From Streptomyces sp. Act143 (GTDB lineage: Bacteria > Actinomycetota > Actinomycetes > Streptomycetales > Streptomycetaceae): a stretch of 64,000 nucleotides of DNA. Position 1 is the first letter of the stretch, and every line of letters starts with the position of its first letter. The position numbers were made by a program, and so were the translations under genes. The notes beneath the pieces are model-generated. The model was not told the DNA's origin and did not search any database. It saw nothing but the letters and a program-made list of their open reading frames with translations. Positions 42,608 to 53,586 of this stretch are shown here, piece by piece. The stretch covers positions 8,942,283 through 9,006,282 of the forward strand of contig NZ_QFRX01000001.1 of assembly GCF_003143935.1 (NCBI RefSeq), written 5' to 3'.

Positions 42608-45600
42608 ATGCGCTTTCGCGGGAAGTCGATCCGCCGGAAGATCGTGGCGCTGCTTCTCGTGCCGCTGGTGTCCCTGGCCGCGGTCTGGGGCTTCGCCACG
42701 GTGCTCACGGGGCGGGCGGTCACCCAGCTGTTCCAGGTGTCGGCGGCCGTGGAGGACATCGGGTACCCCACCGAGGACACCGTCCGCATCCTCCAGCAGG
42801 AACGCCGCCAGACCCTCGTCTATCTCGCCGATCCACGGGCGTCCGACGCCCTCTCGGCGCTGCGCAAGGCCCGCAGCGCCTCCGACGACGCCATCGCCGA
42901 GCTCCGCAGGAAGGCGCAGGACCCCGACGTCCGTGACGGACTGGACGCGGACGACGACGAGCGCCTGACCACCGTCCTGGACGCCTTCGACAGCGTCGAC
43001 TCCCTGCGCCGCAGCGTCGAGGAGGGCACCGTGACCCGGTCCCAGGCCCTCGGTCGCTACAACCGCCTCGTGGACCCCTGTTACACCCTGCTGGCCTCCC
43101 TCGACGGGGTGGACAGCGTGGAGATGGACAAGCAGGCGCGCGCCCTCGTCAACATCACCCGCGCCCGGGAACTCCTCTCCCGCGAGGACGCCCTGCTCGG
43201 CTCCGCCCTGGTGGTCGGCCGGCTCACCCCCGAGGAGATCCGGGAGGTCTCCGACCTCATCGCGCAGCGCGACCTGATGTACGAGATCAGCCTGCCGGTG
43301 CTGCCCGCGACGGAACGCGAGCGGTACGACAGATTCTGGAAGAACGCCTCCACCGCGTCCCTGCGCTCCGCCGAGCAGACCGTCGTCGACTCCGAACCCG
43401 GCCCGCCCGGTGCGCTCACCGCCAAGAGCTGGGACGCCGCCGCGGGGGGCGTGCTCGAAGGCCTCGCCACCCTCAACGACCAGGCGGGCGACCGCTATCA
43501 GGACCGCGTCGAGCCGGTCGCGATGGGCGTCATCGTCAAGGCCGCCGTCGCGGGTGTGCTCGGCCTGCTGGCCCTGCTCTTCTCCCTCGTGCTGTCGGTA
43601 CGTGTCGGCCGCGGCCTCATCCGCGACCTGCGCCAACTGCGACTGGAGGCCCACGAGGCGTCCGGCGTACGACTGCCCAGCGTCATGCGTCGGCTCTCGG
43701 CCGGCGAACAGGTCGACGTGGAGACCGAGGTCCCGCGCCTGGAGTACGACAAGAACGAGATCGGCGAGGTCGGCCAGGCCCTCAACACCCTCCAGCGCGC
43801 GGCCGTCGAAGCCGCCGTCAAACAGGCCGAACTGCGCGCCGGTGTCGCCGAGGTCTTCGTCAACCTCGCCCGCCGCAGCCAGGTGCTGCTGCACAAGCAG
43901 CTCACCCTGCTCGACACCATGGAACGCCGGACCGAGGACACCGACGAACTCGCCGATCTGTTCCGCCTCGACCACCTCACCACCCGTATGCGCCGGCACG
44001 CCGAGGGCCTGGTGATCCTCTCCGGCGCCGCCCCTTCCCGGCAGTGGCGCAAGCCCGTCCAGCTCATGGACGTCGTCCGGGCCGCCGTCGCCGAGGTCGA
44101 GGACTACGAACGCATCGAGGTCCGCCGCCTGCCCAGGGTCGCCGTCACCGGCCCGGCCGTCGCCGACCTCACGCATCTCGTCGCCGAACTCCTGGAGAAC
44201 GCCACGGTGTTCTCCCCACCGCACACCGCCGTCCAGGTCCTGGGCGAGCGCGTCGCCAACGGTTTCACCCTGGAGATCCACGACCGCGGTCTCGGCATGG
44301 CGGCCGACGCCCTGCTGGACGCCAACCTCCGGCTCGCCGAGACACCGGAGTTCGAACTGTCCGACACCGACCGGCTCGGTCTGTTCGTGGTCAGCCGGCT
44401 CGCCCAGCGGCAGAACGTCCGGGTCTCCCTGCAACCGTCGCCGTACGGTGGCACGACGGCCGTGGTGTTCATCCCCAACACCCTGCTGACGGACGACGTC
44501 CCGGACACCAACGGCATCGGCTTCCGCCTCGACCGCCCCCAGCCCTCCAAGGAGGCCGAACTGGAGGAGGCCCGCCGGGCCGAACTCGCCCACGTGCCCG
44601 TGCAGGTGCCGGGGCTGCCGACGACGATCCTGGACGGACCGGTCGAGTTGGAGGCCCCGGTCGACCTGGACGCCATCGACGACTTCCCGGGCGCCCTCGA
44701 CGACGAGGACAGCGAGCGCGGGGGCCTGTTCCGCCCCCGCCGCGGCCCCGTCCGCGCCGAGGCCACCACGGGCGGGGAATCCCACGAAACCCCGGACATC
44801 GGCACCTTCGGGCGGGACGGCGACCGCGACGACGACCTGAACGCCCCGGTGCCGCTGCCCCAGCGGCGCACGCCCAAGCTGGTCAGCTCGCACGGCCGCC
44901 CGGTGACCGAGCCACCGGCGCGGCGCAAGGACCCGGACGAGGAGCCCGTACGCGGCGCGAACCGGTCACTCTCGGCCACGCCACCCCCGCTGCCGGCCCG
45001 CAGGCGCACCACGGGCCCGCAGCGCCGTACCACGGGCGTTGCCGACCGCTCCGACGAGCAGCGCACCGACGCCTCGGCACCGGTCGGCCGCTCCCACGAC
45101 ACCTCGATGTCCACGAGCCCGGAACACGGCACCCCGGCGTCGCGGGGCCGCGCCTTCGAAGCACCCACCCCCGTGGGCCGCACCCTCGACGCCCAGCACC
45201 GCGGCGCCCCGGCCACCGGACGCCGTGACCTGGACCCGGCCCCCGGCGCCCCCGCCCTGCCCCGCCGGACCCGGCGCGCCGAGATCGCGTCCAGCGGCGG
45301 TTCGGGCGACCACCCCCGCCCCGCCGATTTGACCACCGACTCCGCGGCACCCCACGGGAGCGGGCGCTTCGAGAGCGGTCCCGAAGGCCGGCTCCCGGCC
45401 GACACCGGCCCGGCGCCCGCCGACGCGCCCGACGCACGCCTCTCCCGCAACGCCCCCGCACCGGGCGCCCCCGGCACGGCCCCGTTGCCCCGCCGCGTCC
45501 GGCAGGCCAACCTGGCCCCGCAGCTCAAGCAGAGCCCCGAGCGCCGGACCGACCAGGAGGCCGGGGGCGAGGAGCGGGACGCCGACCAAGTACGCAGCCG

Positions 45601-45709
45601 CATGGCTTCGCTCCAGCGTGGCTGGCAGCGCGGACGCGCGGAGAACGCCGCGGGCGAGGACGCCCACAGCGGCACAGCACCACGAGGAACTAAGGGGGAC
45701 GGTCGATGA
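42608..45709 (+). CDS. cvnA: Conservon sensor kinase-like protein CvnA (NIT-HAMP-HATPase)
   Basis: 1033 residues from the ATG at 42608 (GGGGGAGG before it). Membrane helix near 9-35 (IVALLLVPLVSLAAVWGFATVL), an extracellular NIT-type domain to about 300, a second helix (VIVKAAVAGVLGLLALLFSLVLSVRVG, about 303-330), a HAMP region, and a GHKL ATPase domain (about 440-640) with ELLENATVFSPP (N box), DRGLGM (G1 box) and FVVSRLAQRQNVRVSLQPSPYGGTTAVV. The HisKA phospho-acceptor region is atypical, as in other CvnA proteins. A Pro/Arg-rich disordered tail fills about 650-1033. It is translated with CvnB (ATGA at 45706). Confidence 0.92.
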   Translation: MRFRGKSIRRKIVALLLVPLVSLAAVWGFATVLTGRAVTQLFQVSAAVEDIGYPTEDTVRILQQERRQTLVYLADPRASDALSALRKARSASDDAIAELRRKAQDPDVRDGLDADDDERLTTVLDAFDSVDSLRRSVEEGTVTRSQALGRYNRLVDPCYTLLASLDGVDSVEMDKQARALVNITRARELLSREDALLGSALVVGRLTPEEIREVSDLIAQRDLMYEISLPVLPATERERYDRFWKNASTASLRSAEQTVVDSEPGPPGALTAKSWDAAAGGVLEGLATLNDQAGDRYQDRVEPVAMGVIVKAAVAGVLGLLALLFSLVLSVRVGRGLIRDLRQLRLEAHEASGVRLPSVMRRLSAGEQVDVETEVPRLEYDKNEIGEVGQALNTLQRAAVEAAVKQAELRAGVAEVFVNLARRSQVLLHKQLTLLDTMERRTEDTDELADLFRLDHLTTRMRRHAEGLVILSGAAPSRQWRKPVQLMDVVRAAVAEVEDYERIEVRRLPRVAVTGPAVADLTHLVAELLENATVFSPPHTAVQVLGERVANGFTLEIHDRGLGMAADALLDANLRLAETPEFELSDTDRLGLFVVSRLAQRQNVRVSLQPSPYGGTTAVVFIPNTLLTDDVPDTNGIGFRLDRPQPSKEAELEEARRAELAHVPVQVPGLPTTILDGPVELEAPVDLDAIDDFPGALDDEDSERGGLFRPRRGPVRAEATTGGESHETPDIGTFGRDGDRDDDLNAPVPLPQRRTPKLVSSHGRPVTEPPARRKDPDEEPVRGANRSLSATPPPLPARRRTTGPQRRTTGVADRSDEQRTDASAPVGRSHDTSMSTSPEHGTPASRGRAFEAPTPVGRTLDAQHRGAPATGRRDLDPAPGAPALPRRTRRAEIASSGGSGDHPRPADLTTDSAAPHGSGRFESGPEGRLPADTGPAPADAPDARLSRNAPAPGAPGTAPLPRRVRQANLAPQLKQSPERRTDQEAGGEERDADQVRSRMASLQRGWQRGRAENAAGEDAHSGTAPRGTKGDGR

Positions 45710-46143
45710 CCGCACCGAAGACGACCGGCCACACCGCGACGACCAAGTCCGGCGAGCTCAACTGGCTCCTGGACGAACTGGTGGACCGCGTCGCCAGCAT
45801 CCGCAAGGCCGTCGTGCTCTCCGGCGACGGACTGCCGACGGGGGTCTCCAAGGACCTGACCCGGGAGGACAGCGAGCATCTGGCCGCCGTCGCCTCCGGA
45901 TTCCACAGCCTCGCCAAGGGGGTGGGCCGGCATTTCGAGGCGGGCAGCGTCCGGCAGACGGTCGTCGAACTCGACGACGCCTTCCTGTTCGTGACCGCCG
46001 CGGGCGACGGCAGCTGCCTCGCCGTCCTCTCCGACGCGGACTCCGACGTCGGCCTGGTCGCCTACGAAATGACGCTCCTGGTCAAGCGAGTCGGAGTACA
46101 TCTCGCCGCCGCTCCACGCACCGATCTGCCTCAGGGCGGGTAG
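45706..46143 (+). CDS. cvnB: Conservon protein CvnB (Roadblock/LC7)
   Basis: 145 residues from the ATG at 45706, overlapping cvnA by ATGA. Roadblock/LC7 fold: ELNWLLDELVDRVASIRKAVVLSGDGLPTGVSKDL, then HLAAVASGFHSLAKGVGRHFEAGSVRQTVVEL and FLFVTAAGDGSCLAVLSDADSDVGLVAYEMTLLVKRVG. Such proteins form dimeric platforms with the CvnD GTPase, resembling MglB acting on MglA. Fits the standard conservon order. Confidence 0.93.
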   Translation: MTAPKTTGHTATTKSGELNWLLDELVDRVASIRKAVVLSGDGLPTGVSKDLTREDSEHLAAVASGFHSLAKGVGRHFEAGSVRQTVVELDDAFLFVTAAGDGSCLAVLSDADSDVGLVAYEMTLLVKRVGVHLAAAPRTDLPQGG

Positions 46144-46152
46144 TGGGATGAC

Positions 46153-46548
46153 ATGAGCACTGACGGTCAGGGAAGAAGTCACTGGTTCGACGACGAGGCC
46201 GGACCGGTCGTCCGTCCGTACGCCATGACGCGAGGCCGCACCACGAGTGCGGCCCAGCACCGCCTGGACCTCATCGCGGTGGTCGTCACGGAGCCCCAGG
46301 CGGACGACCCGGAACGCGACCACTGGCTGTCCCCGGAGCACGTGGACATCGTCGACCTGTGCCGCGAGACCCCGCAGTCGGTCGCCGAGCTGTCCTCCGA
46401 ACTCGACCTGCCCATCGGCGTGGTGCGGGTTCTCATCGGTGATCTCGTGGACGCGGAGTTCGTCCATGTCAACCGGCCGGTGCCGCCCGCCGAGCTGCCG
46501 GACGAGAGCATTCTGCGGGACGTGATCAACGGCCTCAGGGCGCTGTGA
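46153..46548 (+). CDS. cvnC: Conservon protein CvnC (DUF742)
   Basis: 131 residues from the ATG at 46153, 9 bases after cvnB. DUF742: VRPYAMTRGRTTSAAQHRLDLIAVVV opens the domain, SPEHVDIVDLCRETPQSVAELSSELDLPIGVVRVLIGDLVDAEFVHVNRP forms a winged-helix-like block. Role unknown; it is one of the four core conservon proteins. In other conservons cvnD follows directly, but here a 1218-residue oxoprolinase gene intervenes. Confidence 0.93.
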   Translation: MSTDGQGRSHWFDDEAGPVVRPYAMTRGRTTSAAQHRLDLIAVVVTEPQADDPERDHWLSPEHVDIVDLCRETPQSVAELSSELDLPIGVVRVLIGDLVDAEFVHVNRPVPPAELPDESILRDVINGLRAL

Positions 46549-46599
46549 GGCAGCGGCCTGCCCGTGCGGAGCGGGCGGGCGGCGGCACGCCCCTCCCGT

Positions 46600-46605
46600 T
46601 ATGAT
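46600..46605 (+). promoter_or_regulatory. Candidate -10 element (TATGAT) in the cvnC-oxoprolinase gap
   Basis: TATGAT at 46600-46605 is one base off the ideal -10, 84 bases before the oxoprolinase GTG. The -35 region is poor. It hints that the oxoprolinase gene and cvnD can be transcribed apart from cvnABC. Confidence 0.35.
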
Positions 46606-46626
46606 CCGACTGATCGTCGACGACCT

Positions 46627-46654
46627 CCGCGGGCGGTCGGCCACCGACCCGCGG
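46627..46654 (+). terminator. Hairpin in the cvnC-oxoprolinase gap
   Basis: Arms CCGCGGG (46627-46633) and CCCGCGG (46648-46654), with a further CGGT/ACCG pair inside. It lies after the TATGAT element and before the oxoprolinase start, so it is either an attenuator or a structured leader. No T run. Confidence 0.35.
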
Positions 46655-46689
46655 ACACGGTGCCGAACAGCACGATCGGGGAGACGGAC

Positions 46690-49600
46690 GTGACGACAGG
46701 CTGGCAGTTCTGGGTGGACCGGGGCGGCACCTTCACCGACATCGTCGCGCGCCGCCCGGACGGCCGGCTGCTCACGCGCAAGCTGCTCTCCGACAACTCC
46801 TCCCCACCCCACTCCCGGCTCGGCCCACGCGCGGGGACCCCCGTCGCCGACGCGGCCGTCACCGGCGTGACCCAACTCCTGGACGGCTCCCAGGACCCGG
46901 TGGAGGCCGTCCGCATGGGCACCACCGTCGCCACCAACGCCCTGCTGGAGCGCCGTGGCGAGCGCACCCTCCTCATCGTCACCCGCGGCTTCCGCGACGC
47001 GCTGCGCATCGCCTACCAGAACCGGCCCCGCATCTTCGCCCGCCGCATCGAACTCCCCGAACTGCTCCACGAGCGGGTGCTCGAGGTCGACGAACGCATC
47101 GCCGCCGACGGCACCGTACTGCGAGCCCCCGACCTCGACGCCCTCGCCAGCCCCCTGCAACAGGCCTACGACGACGGGATCCGCGCGGTAGCCGTCGTCT
47201 GCATGCACAGCCACCTCCACCCCGCCCACGAACAGGCCGTCGGTGAACTCGCCGCCCGCATCGGCTTCCCGCAGATCTCGCTGTCCAGCGAGGTCAGCCC
47301 CCTGATGAAGCTCGTCCCGCGCGGCGACACCGCCGTCGTCGACGCCTACCTGTCGCCGGTGCTGCGCCGGTACGTCGAGCGGGTCGCCGGTGAACTCGAC
47401 GGTGTGCGGCTGATGTTCATGCAGTCCAACGGCGGTCTCACCGAGGCAGGTCAGTTCCGCGGCAAGGACGCCATCCTGTCGGGGCCGGCCGGCGGCATCG
47501 TCGGCATGGCCCGGATGTCGCAGCTCGCCGGCTTCGACCGGGTCATCGGCTTCGACATGGGCGGCACCTCCACGGACGTGTCCCACTACGCCGGTGAGTA
47601 CGAACGCGTCTTCACCACGCAGATCGCCGGGGTCCGGCTGCGCGCACCCATGCTCGACATCCACACCGTCGCCGCCGGCGGCGGTTCGGTCCTCCACTTC
47701 GACGGCTCCCGCTACCGCGTGGGGCCGGACTCGGCGGGCGCGGACCCCGGCCCCGCCTGCTACCGCGGCGGCGGCCCGCTCGCCGTCACCGACGCCAACG
47801 TCATGCTCGGCCGCATCCAACCCGCCCATTTCCCGAAGGTGTTCGGCCCCGAGGGCGACCAGCCCCTGGACGCGGAACTCGTCCGCGACCGCTTCGCCGC
47901 CCTCGCGCGCGAGATCCGCGAGCGGACCGGCGACGACCGCACCCCCGAACAGGTCGCCGAGGGCTACCTCCAGATCGCGGTGGCCAACATCGCCAACGCC
48001 GTCAAGCGGATCTCCGTCCAGAAGGGCCACGACGTCACCCGCTACGCGCTCACCACCTTCGGCGGCGCCGGCGGCCAGCACGCGTGCATGGTCGCCGACT
48101 CGCTGGGTATGCGCACCGTCCTCGTTCCCCCCATGGCAGGCGTCCTGTCCGCGCTCGGCATCGGCCTCGCCGACACCACCGCGATGCGCGAGCAGTCCGT
48201 CGAAGCACCTCTGGAGCCCGCAGCTATGCCGGGCGTCCTCAAGACCGCCGACGACCTGGAGAGCGCCGCCCGCGCCGAACTCCTCGCCGAGGACGTCCCC
48301 GCGGACCGCGTCCGGATCACCCGCCGCGCCCAACTCCGCTACGACGGCACCGACACCGCCCTCACCGTCGAGCTGACCGAGCCCGACGCGATGCGCGAGG
48401 CCTTCGAAGCACGTCATCGCGCCACGTACTCCTTCACCCTCGACCGTCCGATCGTCGTCGAAGCCCTCTCCGTAGAAGCCACCGGCATCACTCAGCCCCC
48501 CGATCTGTCGGCCCTCGCCCCGTACGAAGGCCGCCCCGCCGCCCCCGACACCGTCCGCCTCCACACGGGCGGCGCCTGGCGCGAGGTACCCCTGCACCGC
48601 CGCGAGAACCTGCCTCCCGGCGAGACCGTCACCGGTCCGGCGATCATCACCGAGGCCAGTGCGACGACCGTCGTCGACGACGGCTGGCAGGCCGTCGCGC
48701 GAGACGACGGGCATCTGGTCATGGAACGCGTGGCGGTCACGCAGAGTTCCGATCTCGACACGAAAGTCGACCCGGTTCTTCTCGAGGTCTTCAACAATCT
48801 CTTCATGTCCATCGCCGAACAGATGGGTGCCCGGCTGGAGTCCACGGCCCAGTCCGTCAACATCAAGGAGCGCCTCGACTTCTCCTGCGCGCTCTTCGAC
48901 CCGGACGGAAACCTGGTGGCCAACGCCCCGCACATCCCCGTCCACCTGGGCTCGATGGGCACCAGCGTCAAGGAGGTCATCCGCCGCCGCGGCTCCGGAA
49001 TGCGGCCGGGAGACACCTACGCCGTCAACGACCCGTACCACGGCGGCACGCACCTCCCGGACGTCACGGTGATCACCCCCGTCTTCGACACAGAGGGTGA
49101 CCGGATCCTCTTCCACGTGGCCTCCCGCGGCCACCACGCCGAGATCGGCGGCATCGCCCCGGGCTCCATGCCGGCCGACAGCCGCAGCATCGAGGAGGAA
49201 GGCATCCTCTTCGACAACTGGCTCCTCGCGGAGAACGGCCGCTTCCGCGAGGAGGAGACCCTCCGCCTGCTCACCGAAGCGCGCTACCCCTCCCGCAACC
49301 CGAGGACCAACCTCGCCGACCTGCGCGCCCAGATCGCCGCCAACCGCAAGGGCGTCGACGAAGTCGCCCGCATGATCGAGACCTTCGGACTCGACGTCGT
49401 CCAGGCGTACATGCGGCACGTCCAGGACAACGCGGAGGAATCGGTGCGCCGCGTGGTCGACACCCTCGACGATGGCGCGTACGCCTACGAGACCGACTCG
49501 GGCGCGGTGATCCGGGTACGCGTGCGCGTGGACCGCGAGAACCGCTCCGCGACCGTCGACTTCACCGGCACGTCCGCACAGCTGGGCAGCAACTTCAACG

Positions 49601-50346
49601 CCCCGTTCGCGGTGGTCAACGCGGCCGTGCTGTACGTCTTCCGCACCCTCGTCGCCGACGACATCCCCCTCAACGACGGCTGCCTGCGCCCCCTCAGGAT
49701 CGTGGTGCCGCCCGGCTCCATGCTCGCGCCCGAGCCGCCCGCGGCCGTCGTCGCCGGCAACGTCGAGACCTCGCAGGCCATCACCGGCGCCCTCTACGCG
49801 GCGATCGGCGTGCAGGCCGAGGGCTCCGGGACCATGAACAACGTGACCTTCGGCAACGCCCGCCACCAGTACTACGAGACGGTCGCGTCCGGTTCCGGCG
49901 CGGGCGACGGCTTCCCGGGCGCGCCCGTCGTGCAGACCCACATGACCAACTCGCGCCTCACCGACCCCGAGGTCCTGGAATGGCGGCTGCCCGTCCGGCT
50001 CGACGAGTTCGCCGTCCGGCACGGCAGCGGCGGCGCCGGACGCTGGCGCGGCGGGGACGGCGCGGTGCGCCGCATCCGGTTCCTGGAACCCATGACCGTC
50101 TCCACGCTGTCCCAGCACCGCAGGGTCCCGCCGTACGGCATGGCGGGCGGCGAACCCGGTGCGCCGGGCGCCAACCGTGTGGAGCGGGCCGACGGGACCG
50201 TCACCGTGCTCGGCGGCAGCGACGCGGCCGACGTCGGTCCCGACGACGTACTTGTCATCGAGACCCCCGGCGGTGGAGGCTACGGCCCACCGCCGCCCCA
50301 CCCCCACCCAGCAGGAGAAGAGACCCATGATCTTCGGGCGTTCTGA
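46690..50346 (+). CDS. OPLAH-type 5-oxoprolinase / hydantoinase A-B fusion inside a conservon
   Basis: 1218 residues from the GTG at 46690. The HyuA half (about 1-690) has the sugar-kinase-like ATP motifs QFWVDRGGTFTDIVARR, GTTVATNALLERRGERTLLIV, FDMGGTSTDVSHYAGEYER and TFGGAGGQHACMVADSLGM. The HyuB half (about 710-1218) has MGARLESTAQSVNIKERLDFSCALFD, VNDPYHGGTHLPDVTVITPV, and the end GDDGAVRR-like Gly-rich block with VIETPGGGGYGPP. Fused A-B proteins of this length are eukaryotic-type ATP-dependent 5-oxoprolinases or N-methylhydantoinases. Its stop lies 20 bases inside cvnD, so the two are coupled. Substrate not proven. Confidence 0.88.
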   Translation: MTTGWQFWVDRGGTFTDIVARRPDGRLLTRKLLSDNSSPPHSRLGPRAGTPVADAAVTGVTQLLDGSQDPVEAVRMGTTVATNALLERRGERTLLIVTRGFRDALRIAYQNRPRIFARRIELPELLHERVLEVDERIAADGTVLRAPDLDALASPLQQAYDDGIRAVAVVCMHSHLHPAHEQAVGELAARIGFPQISLSSEVSPLMKLVPRGDTAVVDAYLSPVLRRYVERVAGELDGVRLMFMQSNGGLTEAGQFRGKDAILSGPAGGIVGMARMSQLAGFDRVIGFDMGGTSTDVSHYAGEYERVFTTQIAGVRLRAPMLDIHTVAAGGGSVLHFDGSRYRVGPDSAGADPGPACYRGGGPLAVTDANVMLGRIQPAHFPKVFGPEGDQPLDAELVRDRFAALAREIRERTGDDRTPEQVAEGYLQIAVANIANAVKRISVQKGHDVTRYALTTFGGAGGQHACMVADSLGMRTVLVPPMAGVLSALGIGLADTTAMREQSVEAPLEPAAMPGVLKTADDLESAARAELLAEDVPADRVRITRRAQLRYDGTDTALTVELTEPDAMREAFEARHRATYSFTLDRPIVVEALSVEATGITQPPDLSALAPYEGRPAAPDTVRLHTGGAWREVPLHRRENLPPGETVTGPAIITEASATTVVDDGWQAVARDDGHLVMERVAVTQSSDLDTKVDPVLLEVFNNLFMSIAEQMGARLESTAQSVNIKERLDFSCALFDPDGNLVANAPHIPVHLGSMGTSVKEVIRRRGSGMRPGDTYAVNDPYHGGTHLPDVTVITPVFDTEGDRILFHVASRGHHAEIGGIAPGSMPADSRSIEEEGILFDNWLLAENGRFREEETLRLLTEARYPSRNPRTNLADLRAQIAANRKGVDEVARMIETFGLDVVQAYMRHVQDNAEESVRRVVDTLDDGAYAYETDSGAVIRVRVRVDRENRSATVDFTGTSAQLGSNFNAPFAVVNAAVLYVFRTLVADDIPLNDGCLRPLRIVVPPGSMLAPEPPAAVVAGNVETSQAITGALYAAIGVQAEGSGTMNNVTFGNARHQYYETVASGSGAGDGFPGAPVVQTHMTNSRLTDPEVLEWRLPVRLDEFAVRHGSGGAGRWRGGDGAVRRIRFLEPMTVSTLSQHRRVPPYGMAGGEPGAPGANRVERADGTVTVLGGSDAADVGPDDVLVIETPGGGGYGPPPPHPHPAGEETHDLRAF

Positions 50347-50935
50347 GCGCGGGAAGCCCCCCGTCGAGCCCACCACGCTCAAGATTCTCGTGGCCGGCGG
50401 CTTCGGCGTGGGCAAGACCACGCTCGTGGGCGCGGTCAGCGAGATCAGGCCGCTGCGCACCGAGGAACTGCTCACCGAGGCAGGACGCCCGGTCGACGAC
50501 ACCAGTGGTGTGGAGGGCAAGCGCACCACCACGGTCGCCATGGACTTCGGGCGGATCACGCTGCGCGAGGACCTGGTGCTGTACCTCTTCGGCACTCCCG
50601 GCCAGGAGCGGTTCTGGTTCATGTGGGACGAACTCTCCGAGGGCGCCCTCGGAGCCGTCGTCCTCGCTGATACGCGCCGCCTGGAGGACTGCTTCGCCGC
50701 GATCGACTACTTCGAGAGGCGCTCCATACCCTTCCTGGTCGGCGTCAACTGCTTCGAAGGGGCCGCCCGTTACCCCGTCGACGACGTCCGCCAGGCTCTC
50801 GACCTCGACGAGGACGTGCCGCTGGTGCTGTGCGACGCCCGGGACCGCGAGTCGGTCAAGGAGGTCCTCATCGGAGTGGTCCGGCACGCCATGGCCTATG
50901 GGGCGGAGCGCCGCCGGACCGCCGTCACGAGCTGA
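50327..50935 (+). CDS. cvnD: Conservon GTPase CvnD
   Basis: 202 residues from the ATG at 50327 (AGGAGA upstream), starting inside the end of the oxoprolinase gene. Ras-like G domain: LVAGGFGVGKTTLVGAVSEI (G1), TTVAMDFGRI (G2), LFGTPGQERFWFMWDEL (G3, DxxG replaced by TPGQ-type), VGVNCFEGA (NxxD-like replaced by NCF) and a final VPLVLCDARDR. This is the CvnD type, activated or inhibited by the roadblock protein CvnB. A strong hairpin follows. Confidence 0.94.
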   Translation: MIFGRSERGKPPVEPTTLKILVAGGFGVGKTTLVGAVSEIRPLRTEELLTEAGRPVDDTSGVEGKRTTTVAMDFGRITLREDLVLYLFGTPGQERFWFMWDELSEGALGAVVLADTRRLEDCFAAIDYFERRSIPFLVGVNCFEGAARYPVDDVRQALDLDEDVPLVLCDARDRESVKEVLIGVVRHAMAYGAERRRTAVTS

Positions 50936-50950
50936 CGGGAGCCGACCCGA

Positions 50951-50986
50951 GCGGCCCGTACCCCCGCCGACCGGGGTACGGGCCGC
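50951..50986. terminator. Strong bidirectional hairpin between cvnD and glpK
   Basis: A perfect 14-bp stem (arms 50951-50964 and 50973-50986) with an 8-base loop, between convergent genes. It lacks T runs. The stem arm begins GCGGCCCGTACCCC. Confidence 0.75.
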
Positions 50987-51012
50987 GTTCGTGACCGCAC
51001 ACGCGCGTGCGG

Positions 51013-52524
<1,512 letters not shown>

Positions 52525-52546
52525 GACGTCCCCTTCGTCGGTTCCT

Positions 52547-53272
52547 TCAGAAGGCTGCGTTGAAGATGAGCCCGGACAGCGCTCCGCCGATCAGCGGTCC
52601 GACCACCGGGATCCACGCGTAACCCCAGTCCGAGGTGCCCTTGTTGGGGATCGGGAGCACTGCGTGGGTGATGCGCGGGCCCAGGTCACGGGCCGGGTTG
52701 ATGGCGTACCCCGTGGGGCCGCCGAGGGACAGACCGATGCCGACCACGAGGAACGCGACGATCAGGATCGCGGTGCCGGACTCACCCAGCCCCTTGGTGA
52801 GACCGAACGCCAGGATGGGCAGCACCAGCCCCATGGTCGCGATGATCTCCGTGAGGAGGTTCGCCACCGGATTGCGGATCGTGGGCGCCGTGGCGAAGAT
52901 CCCCAGCGTCGGCTGGGCCTTGTCCTCCTCGGCGTTGGCCTGGAACTGCGCGAAGTACACCAGCCAGCAGAGCACCGCCCCCAGGACGGCGCCGACCATC
53001 TGCCCGGCGATGTAGATGGGCACCTTGTCCCAGTCGCCGGTGTCGACGGCGATTCCGATCGTCACCGCAGGGTTGAGATGGCCTCCGGACAGCGGCGCTG
53101 CGGTGTAGGCCCCGGCCATCACGCCGAAACCCCAGCCGAACGCGATGACCACCCAGCCCGCGTCCTTCGCCTTCGAGTAGTTCAGTACGACGGCGGCGAC
53201 CACTCCGGCGCCGAACAGGATCAGGATCGCGGTGCCGATGATCTCACCGACGAATATGTCTCCGTTGCTCAT
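52547..53272 (-). CDS. glpF: Glycerol facilitator, MIP/aquaglyceroporin
   Basis: 241 residues, six hydrophobic helices and two half-helices bearing the NPA motifs GGHLNPAVT (about 66-74) and YAINPARDLGPR (about 190-201). Start MSNGDIFVGEIIGTAILILFGAGVVAAVVLN fits MIP channels; insertion AQFQANAEEDKAQPTL is hydrophilic. It admits glycerol to be trapped by the kinase encoded just downstream. The ATG follows CAAGGAGCCGCC. Confidence 0.95.
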   Translation of the reverse strand: MSNGDIFVGEIIGTAILILFGAGVVAAVVLNYSKAKDAGWVVIAFGWGFGVMAGAYTAAPLSGGHLNPAVTIGIAVDTGDWDKVPIYIAGQMVGAVLGAVLCWLVYFAQFQANAEEDKAQPTLGIFATAPTIRNPVANLLTEIIATMGLVLPILAFGLTKGLGESGTAILIVAFLVVGIGLSLGGPTGYAINPARDLGPRITHAVLPIPNKGTSDWGYAWIPVVGPLIGGALSGLIFNAAF

Positions 53273-53586
53273 GGCGGCTCCTTGGCCCCGGCCCGGGGTG
53301 TCAGCCCCCGGTCCTCCGTGCAGGGTGCGTTTCCCACGGCGACTTCAGCCGGGGACGAGGAGGTCCCGCGCCCCGCCCGGCATCCGTGACGAGCGTGCCG
53401 TCGCAGTCGAATCGCCCGTGGGGGAAACGGACCTTGGAGCAGCTGTGCCCGCATGGCGCAGTGCGTGGATACGCCGAGAATGTACGGCGATGTCGACTGA
53501 CATCGGAAGTGTTCACCGGTGTCCAGGGGGCGTCAAGGACGCGGACGGCAACGGTTGAGGGGCACCTCCCCGACAAGGAGGACCCC
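53273..53586. other. Promoter region of glpF-glpK
   Basis: About 310 bases between glpF and the diguanylate-cyclase-like gene. It holds a perfect 7-bp inverted repeat CGATGTC-GACT-GACATCG at 53488-53505, 216 bases upstream of the glpF ATG, which could bind an IclR-type regulator such as GylR. No promoter pair stands out. Confidence 0.4.

Noticed and set aside
44104..50622. 2172-residue open frame on the minus strand, longest in the window
   Set aside because: It is antisense to cvnA, cvnB, cvnC, the oxoprolinase and cvnD, all with clear domains. Long antisense frames are common at this GC because stop codons are rare.
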